A stretch of DNA of 50,918 nt from assembly GCF_016862935.1 (NCBI RefSeq), contig NZ_BONX01000017.1, forward strand, positions 1-50,918, given 5' to 3'. The DNA comes from Plantactinospora mayteni. GTDB taxonomy: Bacteria > Actinomycetota > Actinomycetes > Mycobacteriales > Micromonosporaceae. Made by a program: the position numbers and the translations under genes. This document shows positions 18,214 through 26,972 of the stretch, in pieces. The notes beneath the pieces are model-generated. The model searched no databases. It was not told where the DNA came from and saw only the letters and a program-made list of their open reading frames with translations. Positions within the stretch are counted from its first letter, which is position 1, and the number at the start of each line of letters is the position of its first letter.

Positions 18214-19218
18214 GTGGCCGCGCTGCCGCCGCCGGTCGCGGCGATCCGGGTCGCCGTCCGGCGGGCGCTGCACGGCGTACCCCGGGACCGGCCGGTCCTG
18301 GTCGCCTGCTCGGGCGGCGCCGACTCGCTCGCGCTGGCCGCCGGCACCGCCTTCGTGGCTCCCCGGCTGGGCGTGCCGGCCGGGCTGGTCACCGTCGACC
18401 ACGGCCTTCAGGAGGGCTCGGCCCGCCGGGCCGCCGACGTCGCCGAGTGGGCTGGCGGGCAGGGGTTCGCGCCGATCGAGGTGGCGACCGTGCAGGTCGC
18501 AGGCCGGTCGGGCGGGCCGGAGGCGGCGGCCCGGGAGGCGCGGTACGGCGCCCTGGTCGAGGCCGCCCACCGGCACGACGCCAGCACGGTGCTGCTCGGG
18601 CACACCCGCGACGACCAGGCCGAGACCGTGCTGCTCGCGCTGGCCCGGGGCGCCGGCCCGCGCGGGCTCGCCGGTATGCCGGCCACCCGGGAGTACGTCG
18701 GGGTGACGCTGACCCGTCCCCTGTTGGAGATCACCCGTGAGCAGACCCGGAAGGCGTGTGCGCTGCTCGGGCTGACCCCGTGGGAGGACCCGCACAACAC
18801 CGACGACCGGTACGCCCGGGCCCGGGTCCGGGCCGACGTGTTGCCGGTACTGGTCCGGGCGCTCGGCCCCGGGGTGCTGGACAACCTGGCCCGGACCGCC
18901 AGGCTGGCCGCCGAGGACGGCGCCGCCCTGGACGACCTGGCCCGGACGGGTTACGCCGAGGCCCGGATCCGGCCGGCCGGCGAGCCGGAGGGGACCGCCG
19001 GGCTGGCCGTACCGGTGCTGGCCGGGATGCCCCCGGCGGTGCGTACCCGGGTGCTGCATCTCTGGTGCCGTGAGTTGGGCGCGGCGCCGGCCGCGCTGTC
19101 GTACCGGCACGTCGCGGCGCTGAACGCGCTGGTGAATGCGTGGCGCGGCCAGGGCGCGGTGCACCTGCCCGGCGGCATCCGGGCGACCCGGCGCGGCGGG
19201 GTGTTGATCGCGGAGTAG
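18214..19218 (+). CDS. tilS: tRNA(Ile)-lysidine synthetase
   Basis: A 334-residue enzyme that modifies C34 of the CAU-anticodon tRNA(Ile) to lysidine, letting it read AUA. The PP-loop motif SGGADS (residues 33-38) binds ATP. TVDHGLQEGS, LLGHTRDDQAETVL and the downstream NTDDRYARARVR are characteristic. The C-terminal part is shorter than in E. coli TilS, as is usual in actinobacteria. GTG 18214 is used with no strong ribosome-binding site, which suggests coupling to the metalloprotease gene. In Mycobacterium hpt follows directly; here about 3.3 kb of other genes intervene. Confidence 0.95.
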   Translation: MAALPPPVAAIRVAVRRALHGVPRDRPVLVACSGGADSLALAAGTAFVAPRLGVPAGLVTVDHGLQEGSARRAADVAEWAGGQGFAPIEVATVQVAGRSGGPEAAAREARYGALVEAAHRHDASTVLLGHTRDDQAETVLLALARGAGPRGLAGMPATREYVGVTLTRPLLEITREQTRKACALLGLTPWEDPHNTDDRYARARVRADVLPVLVRALGPGVLDNLARTARLAAEDGAALDDLARTGYAEARIRPAGEPEGTAGLAVPVLAGMPPAVRTRVLHLWCRELGAAPAALSYRHVAALNALVNAWRGQGAVHLPGGIRATRRGGVLIAE

Positions 19219-19337
19219 CCCTTGGGGGTCGCCTCTTCCCGCGACAGTCGCGAATTGGTCTGCAACGCTCCCCTCGCCTGGCATGTGTTGCCCCTGAACG
19301 GCTGGGGAGGTCGGCCGCACCAGGGGAGGAAGGCAGC

Positions 19338-19877
19338 GTGATCGCGTTGCAGGGCAAGGGCGACCCGCCGGCGGTCGCCGACACCGGACCACCGAGTCGA
19401 CCCGGTTTCGAGGAACTCTACGTGGCGTACTTCCAGTCGTTGACGGTCCAACTCTTCGCGTACACGAACGACATGGGTGTCGCCCAGGAGGTGGTACAGG
19501 AGGCGTTCTGCCGGGCGCTCGCACGGTGGAAGAAGATCGCGCTCTACGACGACCCCTCGGCCTGGGTGCGCCGGGTGGCCTGGAACCTCGCCACCAACCG
19601 GTGGCGCCGGGCCAGGACGGCTGCCCAGTTCCTCCGGCGCCAGCGCGAGGAGTACACCCCGGCGCCGAATCCGGACCGGGTGGCGCTGGCGCAGGCCCTC
19701 AAGGCACTGCCGGCCCGGCAGCGGCGAGCGGTGATCCTCTACTACCTCGCGGACCTTCCGGTGAACGAGATCGCACGCCAGGACGGCGTCGCCGAGGCGA
19801 CGGTCAGGTCCTGGCTGCATCGCGGCCGGTTGGCACTCGCGGCCCAACTTTCCGGACCGGGGGAGCGTCATGTCTGA
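19338..19877 (+). CDS. ECF sigma factor, SigE-family type
   Basis: A 179-residue sigma-70 family regulator. Region 2 lies at about residues 25-95 (FEELYVAYFQS, then VVQEAFCRALARW and DDPSAWVRRVAWN). Region 4 lies at about 110-170 (LPARQRRAVILYYLADLPVNEIA, with helix-turn-helix residues VAEATVRSWLHRGR). GTG 19338 has GGAGGAAGG about 6 bases upstream; upstream in-frame starts lack support. The 3' end overlaps the next gene by 8 bases, typical of a sigma factor paired with its membrane-bound control protein. The signal sensed is unknown. Confidence 0.92.
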   Translation: MIALQGKGDPPAVADTGPPSRPGFEELYVAYFQSLTVQLFAYTNDMGVAQEVVQEAFCRALARWKKIALYDDPSAWVRRVAWNLATNRWRRARTAAQFLRRQREEYTPAPNPDRVALAQALKALPARQRRAVILYYLADLPVNEIARQDGVAEATVRSWLHRGRLALAAQLSGPGERHV

Positions 19878-21087
19878 CTTCGACGACAAGTTGCTGACCG
19901 GTGCCTTCGCCGAGTTCCGCAACGAGGCCATGCCACGGGTGAAGCCGGTCGGGGTGGCGGCGGCGTACGCCACGGTGCGCGGCCGGCGCCGGACCAGGAC
20001 GATCACCACGGTGGTGCTGGCGGTGCTCTTCGTGGTCGGACCCGTCACGGCGTACGCGGCGGTCGGTCACGACTCGCAGCGCCCACCGCCGTCCGAGGTC
20101 GCCGACACCCCGACTCCGCAGCCCGAGCCGACCACGCCGCCGGCGACCATGCCCTCGTCCGCGACCGCGACCGCGACCACGCCCCCGGCGGCGCCGGATG
20201 GCCGGATCAGCCAGGCGGAGCTGGGCCGGACGACCTTGGAGATTCCCGCCTGGCCGTCCGACGCGATCGTTTCGGGCTGCGTCTCGGGCTCGGTGCGCTT
20301 CTCGAACGGGGAGTACCGGATCCGCGACTCGGTCGCGATGAACTTCGACAAGGTGGTGCACACCGACCTCGACCGGGACGGCGCGCGGGAGACGGTGGCC
20401 CGGCTGAGCTGCGGCGACCAGGGCAGCAGCACGTTCCAGGTGCTGGCCTTCGACCGGGACGCCGCCGGCAAGATCCGTACCCTCGGCCGGGTGGTGGCGC
20501 AGACCGGCCCGATCAAGGGGATCTGCGACGTACGTGCGGGCTCCGCGAGTACCGTCCAGGTGCGGGTGGTCGACTATCCGACTCCGCACCGGTGCTTGGA
20601 GCCACTGCTCATGCCCGCTTACGCGCAGGAGCAGTGGCGGACGTACGCCTGGGACGGCGACCGGTTCACCCAGACCGGCGAGCCGACCGCCTTCCCGCCG
20701 AACAACGGCGTCAGCGATCTGACCGTGACCAGTTCCGACCTGACGTTCGGAGCGCCGGACGGCGGTGTGCGGCGGGGCACGATGACGGTGACGGTGCGCA
20801 GCCTCGGCCCGGGAATGGTGCCGTACGAGGTCCGCCTCAACCTGCCCCGCGGGCTCACCCTGCTGCGGCCCGATGGTTGCGAGGTGGAGAACCACCCGAC
20901 CGGCAGCATGGCCGTGAGCTGTGACTACCCCGCGCTCAACCGGAACGGGAGCCGGACCTTCACCTTCGAGTTCACCGTGCCGAAGGCGGTCGAGTTCGAC
21001 ATCGTGCCGAGGGCGGGCGTCTGGCCGGACGGTTGGGGTGACCCGGAGCAGGACAACAACTACACGGAGTTCTCCATCACGTTCTGA
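19870..21087 (+). CDS. Membrane protein coupled to the ECF sigma factor, possible anti-sigma/sensor
   Basis: A 405-residue protein with a short cytoplasmic N-terminus (about 43 residues), one membrane helix (about 44-66), a Pro/Thr linker and a large outside domain. The outside part has a DLDRDGARE motif, like calcium-binding DxDxDG repeats of VCBS/FG-GAP type, and four or more cysteines that could pair. A C-terminal Ig-like region (about residues 285-405) resembles DUF11/CARDB surface domains, ending in DPEQDNNYTEFSI. No classical zinc anti-sigma motif is seen in the cytoplasmic part. The 8-base overlap with the sigma gene implies coupled translation. An anti-sigma role is an inference from context. 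Confidence 0.75.
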   Translation: MSDFDDKLLTGAFAEFRNEAMPRVKPVGVAAAYATVRGRRRTRTITTVVLAVLFVVGPVTAYAAVGHDSQRPPPSEVADTPTPQPEPTTPPATMPSSATATATTPPAAPDGRISQAELGRTTLEIPAWPSDAIVSGCVSGSVRFSNGEYRIRDSVAMNFDKVVHTDLDRDGARETVARLSCGDQGSSTFQVLAFDRDAAGKIRTLGRVVAQTGPIKGICDVRAGSASTVQVRVVDYPTPHRCLEPLLMPAYAQEQWRTYAWDGDRFTQTGEPTAFPPNNGVSDLTVTSSDLTFGAPDGGVRRGTMTVTVRSLGPGMVPYEVRLNLPRGLTLLRPDGCEVENHPTGSMAVSCDYPALNRNGSRTFTFEFTVPKAVEFDIVPRAGVWPDGWGDPEQDNNYTEFSITF

Positions 21088-21110
21088 TCCTCCGGCATCG
21101 ATGTCCGACC

Positions 21111-21144
21111 GGTGGCCGGTCGCTCCCCGGAGCGGCCGGCCACC
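21111..21144. terminator. Bidirectional hairpin between the sigma-partner gene and the glxA-type gene
   Basis: ggtggccggtcgctcc (21111-21126) pairs with ggagcggccggccacc (21129-21144), with one G-U pair. The central bases form the loop. It lies between convergent genes. Confidence 0.7.
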
Positions 21145-21167
21145 CCGGGGTGTCGGTGCGGCTGCGG

Positions 21168-22151
21168 TCAGCCGGGGAGGAGGGCCTGGTCGTGCGGGAC
21201 GCGGCCTCGGAAGGTGGACCGGTAGGCGTGCGGGGTGGCGCCGAGCCGGCGGCCGAAGTGGTGCCGCAGGGTGGCCGCGTCACCGAAGCCGGCCCGGGTG
21301 GCGACCGCCTCGATGCTCAGCTCGGTCTCCTCCAGCAGCCGCCGGGCCAGCAGCACCCGCTGGTTGGTGATCCAGTCGTGCGGGGTGGTGCCGGTCTCGG
21401 CCCGGAACCGCCGGGCGAAGGTGCGGGGCGCCATGTGCGCCCGGCCGGCCAGGTCGTCGACGGTGAGCGGCCGGTCGAGGTGCTTCATCAACCAGCCCAG
21501 CACGGGCTCCAGGGTCGGCGCCGCCGGGGTGGGCGCGATCGGTGCCTCGATGTACTGCGCCTGCCCGCCGTCGCGGTGCGGTGGCACCACCATCCGCCGG
21601 GCGAGTTTGGTGGCGAGCGCCGAGCCGTGCTCCTGGCGGATCAGGTGCAGGCAGGCGTCGATCCCGGCCGCCGTGCCGGCACCGGTGAGCAGGTTGCCGT
21701 CCTGCACGTAGAGCGAGTTGCACCGCACCTTGGCCAGCGGGTACATCTCGGCGAGCCGGTCGGCGTACTTCCAGTGGGTGGTGCACTCGCGCCCGTCCAG
21801 CAGACCGGCGGCGGCCAACACGAACGCGCCGGAGCAGACACTCAGCACGTACGCCCCACGGTCGGCGGCCCGGCGCAACGCCGCCAGCACGGTCTCCGGG
21901 ACCGGGTCGCCGATGGTGTGGATCGCCGGTACGGCGACCAGGTCGGCGTCCTCGACCGGGGTCAGGTCGGCGCTCGGGGTCAGCCCGAAGCCGGACCGGG
22001 TGCGTATGGGCTTGCCGTCGTGGGTGCAGACGTCGAAGCGGTAACTGGGGAAGCCGTCGATGACCCGGTCGGTCCCGAAGACCTCGCAGAGCACGCCCAG
22101 CTCGAAGGGGGCCACCGGCTCCAGGGCGATCACGGCCACGTTGCGAAGCAT
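21168..22151 (-). CDS. GlxA-family transcriptional regulator (DJ-1/PfpI-like plus AraC HTH)
   Basis: A 327-residue regulator. The N-terminal amidotransferase-like domain (about residues 1-175) has a nucleophile-elbow-like VCSGAFVLAAAGLL. The C-terminal AraC domain has two helix-turn-helix units (DDLAGRAHMAPRTFARRF and EAVATRAGFGDAATLRHHF). This is the same architecture as GlxA and AdpA of Streptomyces; the target genes are unknown. ATG 22151 is chosen over a longer reading frame because the domain begins there (LRNVAVIAL) and a TAGCCT box sits 7 bases upstream. A pair of inverted TGGCAG/CTGCCA arms just upstream suggests autoregulation. Confidence 0.92.
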   Translation of the reverse strand: MLRNVAVIALEPVAPFELGVLCEVFGTDRVIDGFPSYRFDVCTHDGKPIRTRSGFGLTPSADLTPVEDADLVAVPAIHTIGDPVPETVLAALRRAADRGAYVLSVCSGAFVLAAAGLLDGRECTTHWKYADRLAEMYPLAKVRCNSLYVQDGNLLTGAGTAAGIDACLHLIRQEHGSALATKLARRMVVPPHRDGGQAQYIEAPIAPTPAAPTLEPVLGWLMKHLDRPLTVDDLAGRAHMAPRTFARRFRAETGTTPHDWITNQRVLLARRLLEETELSIEAVATRAGFGDAATLRHHFGRRLGATPHAYRSTFRGRVPHDQALLPG

Positions 22152-22158
22152 GGGATCG

Positions 22159-22164
22159 AGGCTA
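22159..22164 (-). promoter_or_regulatory. -10 box TAGCCT, leaderless spacing, for the glxA-type gene
   Basis: Read on the minus strand, TAGCCT ends 7 bases before ATG 22151. A leaderless transcript is predicted. Confidence 0.6.
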
Positions 22165-22171
22165 GCCGAGA

Positions 22172-22210
22172 AGTGGCAGAAAATCGATGGCCGATGGCAA
22201 AGCTGCCACT
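22172..22210. promoter_or_regulatory. Inverted repeat, possible operator
   Basis: agtggcag (22172-22179) and ctgccact (22203-22210) are perfect inverted arms separated by 23 bases. They lie at about -15 to -55 relative to the predicted glxA-type transcript start, covering its -35 region, and upstream of the small membrane-peptide gene. Confidence 0.5.
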
Positions 22211-22336
22211 GTCCGGGTAGTACCCAGCGGCGCAGACTGGAGTCGCAACAGCCGGTGCGCACCGGCGGCGAACCAACAAGACCTGGTCAGGCCCGAGATT
22301 TCGGGTCGGCCGTATCGACTGGAAGGTCGCGCCGCC

Positions 22337-22468
22337 ATGGAACTCTTCGTCCCCCTCTTCTTCCTCGTCCTGCTCGTCGCCTCGATGCTCGGACTCACCG
22401 CCGACAGCCGTGACTCGGCCGACTGGCGGCCCAGCAACGGTGGCTGGCGGTCGTCGCCCCGTGGCTGA
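22337..22468 (+). CDS. Small single-pass membrane protein (43 aa)
   Basis: ATG 22337 opens a 43-codon frame: MELFVPLFFLVLLVASMLGL forms one membrane helix from the first residues, followed by a polar tail with two Trp (about residues 30 and 37) and Arg. GGAAGG lies 10 bases upstream. The hydrophobic start followed by a polar tail is typical of real small membrane proteins and unlike chance frames at this GC content. It diverges from the glxA-type gene and precedes hpt by about 100 bases. No function is recognised. Confidence 0.6.
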   Translation: MELFVPLFFLVLLVASMLGLTADSRDSADWRPSNGGWRSSPRG

Positions 22469-22558
22469 CGAACCGTGTCGAACAATCCACGCCTGGCCAG
22501 CCGGGGTGGGCACCGCGGGAAGGTGCCGCCCCGGCGACGGGCGCGAACCGGCGTACGG

Positions 22559-22564
22559 CAGGCT
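22559..22564 (+). promoter_or_regulatory. Near-consensus -10 box (CAGGCT) for hpt
   Basis: The hexamer ends exactly 6 bases before ATG 22571, the spacing seen at the leaderless genes here, but its first base departs from TANNNT. No ribosome-binding site precedes the ATG. Confidence 0.4.
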
Positions 22565-22570
22565 AGGCGC

Positions 22571-23146
22571 ATGGCTCAGGGCTCCTGGTACGACGCCGAC
22601 ATCGACCACGTGATCATCTCGGAGGAGCAGATTCGGGAAAAGATCGCGGAACTGGCCAAACAGGTAGCAGCGGACTACGCCAGCACGAAGGACGGAATCC
22701 TGCTGGTGTGCGTACTCAAGGGCGCGGTCATGTTCATGGCCGACTTCGCCCGGGCGCTCGGCCGGCACGGCCCCTCGGCCGAGCTGGAGTTCATGGCCCT
22801 CTCCTCGTACGGGCAGGGCACCACCTCCTCCGGCACGGTACGGATCCGCAAGGACCTGGACCGGGACATCGCCGGCCGGCACGTGGTGGTGGTGGAGGAC
22901 ATCGTCGACTCCGGGCTCACCCTCTCCTGGCTGCTGCGCTATCTGGAGTCCCGGGCGGCGGCCAGCGTCGAGGTGGTCGCGCTGTTCCGCAAGCCGGACG
23001 CGATCAAGGTCTCGGTTCCGGTGAAGTACGTCGGCTTCGACATCCCGAGCGAGTTCGTGGTCGGCTACGGGCTGGACTTCGGCGAGCGCTACCGCGAGGT
23101 GCCCTACGTCGGCGTCCTGAAGCCGGAGGTCTACGCCCGGTCCTGA
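22571..23146 (+). CDS. hpt: Hypoxanthine phosphoribosyltransferase
   Basis: A 191-residue purine salvage enzyme joining hypoxanthine or guanine to PRPP. The PRPP-binding motif VVVVEDIVDSG is at residues 105-115. LLVCVLKGAVMFMADFAR, the flexible-loop LSSYG and VGFDIPSEFVVGYGLDF are typical of the family. An in-frame ATG at 22475 would add 32 Arg-rich residues; I prefer 22571 by family length. It is followed by a duplicated hairpin and a T-run, so it is likely a separate transcript from ftsH although the tilS-hpt-ftsH neighbourhood is conserved. Confidence 0.95.
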   Translation: MAQGSWYDADIDHVIISEEQIREKIAELAKQVAADYASTKDGILLVCVLKGAVMFMADFARALGRHGPSAELEFMALSSYGQGTTSSGTVRIRKDLDRDIAGRHVVVVEDIVDSGLTLSWLLRYLESRAAASVEVVALFRKPDAIKVSVPVKYVGFDIPSEFVVGYGLDFGERYREVPYVGVLKPEVYARS

Positions 23147-23166
23147 TCCGGGCCTCTGCCCCCTTC

Positions 23167-23194
23167 GCCCGGTCCTGATCCGGGCCCCCATTTT
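23167..23194 (+). terminator. Intrinsic terminator after hpt
   Basis: A perfect 6-bp hairpin gcccgg-tcctgat-ccgggc is followed closely by TTTT (23191-23194). The same 20-base sequence occurs once more at 23135-23154, where it contains the hpt stop codon. Confidence 0.65.
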
Positions 23195-23651
23195 CGCCCG
23201 GGTCTCGACCCGGTCGTCCGGTCGTCGACCCGAATCGTTGTCCGGTCCGCCCCGGCCATCCTGAATGTCGGCGCCGAAATATCGAGTGGACGTACAGCGC
23301 GCTCCCAGGAAACGCGGTTACGGTATGCGGTGGTGGCGCGGAAGCATCCCGCGCCGGGCCTCCTGCCCAGTTTGACCCGAAAGATGGGGCCGCACAGGGC
23401 CAGGCGTCCGGCACTGGTCCGTGGTCACCCGGCACCCGGGCGGAAGCGGACCTGTTACCCCAGGGCTCGCAGGCTCGCTCCTCGCGTTCACGGTGTACCG
23501 TCGAATGACCGCGGCGCGGTACCAAGCGCCCGGCGTCGAGGCCGACTCGCAGGGGACGGCTTCGGCCCGCCGCTCCGGCGGCGGCAGAAGGCAACCAGAC
23601 GATCAGGACGTCGATCAGGAGGGTCCGGGCGTTACGGCGCTCGACAACAGC
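23195..23651. other. Long gap before ftsH with possible promoters
   Basis: No gene is convincing here. A third hairpin (cgggtctcgacccg) follows the hpt terminator near 23198. Two plus-strand TANNNT boxes are candidates for ftsH transcription: TACGGT near 23316 and TACCGT at 23496-23501. Either would give a leader of roughly 140-330 bases. The ftsH frame stays open back to 23421, so a longer FtsH N-terminus cannot be ruled out, but that extension is low in complexity. Confidence 0.5.
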
Positions 23652-25672
<2,021 letters not shown>

Positions 25673-25676
<4 letters not shown>

Positions 25677-26476
25677 GCGCAGCGAACCATCGGGCCGCCG
25701 GCGGTAACGTCGGCGGCCCGTCCGCGTCCAGGGACAACGGCGGTCTGTCCGGGTCGACGGACGACGGCGGCCGGTCCGCGTCTTCGGGCGGCGGTGGTCT
25801 GTCCGGGTCCGCTACCGAGCCGGACGGTGACGAGGAGCTGGACTACCTCGCCGCTCGGCTGGTCAACGGCAAGCTCGGCGGCGGGCCGGTCGAGGACGCC
25901 GTCGACCTGGCCCGGATCGAGAAGGCGGTCCGGGAGATCCTGATCGCCGTCGGCGAGGACCCGGACCGGGACGGCCTGCGCCAGACGCCGGCCCGGGTGG
26001 CCCGGGCGTACGCCGAACTCCTCGCCGGGCTGCGGGTCGATCCGGCCCAGGTGCTCAGCACCACCTTCGAGGCCAACCACGAGGAACTCGTACTGGTCCG
26101 GGACATCGACGTGATGAGCCTCTGCGAGCACCACCTGCTGCCGTTCCGGGGTTCGGCGCACATCGGTTACATCCCGGGCGAGAACGGCCGGATCACCGGG
26201 CTCTCCAAGCTGGCCCGGCTGGTCGAGGTCTACGCCCGCCGGCCGCAGGTGCAGGAGCGGCTGACCTCGCAGATCGCCGACCTGCTGATGGCCAGGCTGG
26301 AGCCGCGTGGCGTGATCGTGGTGCTGGAGTGCGAGCACATGTGCATGGCGATGCGCGGCATCCAGAAGGCCGGCGCCAAGACCATCACCTCGGCGGTACG
26401 CGGCGCGCTGCAACGGGACGCCAAGTCCCGCGCCGAGGCGATGGCCCTGATCCTGAACGCCGGCCGTACCCTCTGA
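25673..26476 (+). CDS. folE: GTP cyclohydrolase I (start codon uncertain)
   Basis: This enzyme converts GTP to dihydroneopterin triphosphate, the first step of folate synthesis. The catalytic domain (about residues 80-267) has the zinc-site [29 protein letters not shown] and [10 protein letters not shown], all typical. The start is odd. Between the ftsH stop and the catalytic core the frame contains no ATG, GTG or TTG. The nearest upstream ATG (25385) lies about 290 bases inside ftsH. I propose CTG 25673, which overlaps the ftsH TGA (CTGA) just as GTGA overlaps occur elsewhere here. The roughly 60-residue N-terminal part is a Gly/Ser-rich repeat region. The product is certain; the start is not. 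Confidence 0.88.
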
Positions 26477-26531
26477 CCGGCCGCCCCGGTCGTGCCCGAA
26501 GCCCGACGAGCAGGCCAGCCCGGCCCGCCGG

Positions 26532-26972
26532 TCAGCCGCGCCACCTGACCAGGTAGAGGCCGCCGAGGCAGAACACGGTCAGCAGGCCGAGCAACGCCAT
26601 CACGAGCGCGCCGTAGAGCAGCACCCGGGTCCAGGGCAGCGGGCCGGCGCCGGGCAGCCGGGTGGCGGCGTCCGCCGCGTCCGCGGTCGCCCGGGCGTCC
26701 CGCAGCGCCGCCAGTACCGCCTGGGGGCCGCCGGCCATCGCCTGACCGGCCGCCGCGACCTCCGGCTCGGACGGCACCAGCTCGGCCTCGGAGACGCCCA
26801 ACGCCCGCAGCCGGGACTGCTGGGGTACCAGCCGGGCCCGGATCCCGGCCAGTTCCTCCCGGGCGCTGTGCACGCCCCGCTCCTGCTCGGCGGCGGCGGT
26901 GGCGGCGGATCGGCGTACCGTGTCGAGCCGCTGCGTGGCGGCCAGGTAGTCCTGCCAGGCGTCTCCGCTCAC
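26532..26972 (-). CDS. Small coiled-coil membrane protein, coupled to the FtsK-type ATPase gene
   Basis: A 146-residue protein. Residues 1-60 are charged and helical with coiled-coil character; a membrane helix covers about 116-141 near the C-terminus, leaving a short basic end. GTG 26972 overlaps the stop of the upstream ATPase gene (GTGA), so the two are made together. No family is recognised. The tail-anchored layout suggests a membrane partner or dock for the ATPase, which itself has no obvious membrane segment; this is an inference from context. Confidence 0.7.
   Translation of the reverse strand: MSGDAWQDYLAATQRLDTVRRSAATAAAEQERGVHSAREELAGIRARLVPQQSRLRALGVSEAELVPSEPEVAAAGQAMAGGPQAVLAALRDARATADAADAATRLPGAGPLPWTRVLLYGALVMALLGLLTVFCLGGLYLVRWRG

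Noticed and set aside
26473-26535. Terminator between folE and the gene at 26532
   Set aside because: A 9-bp inverted pair (ctgaccggc/gccggtcag) overlaps both stop codons, but the loop is about 45 bases, too long to call a hairpin with confidence.
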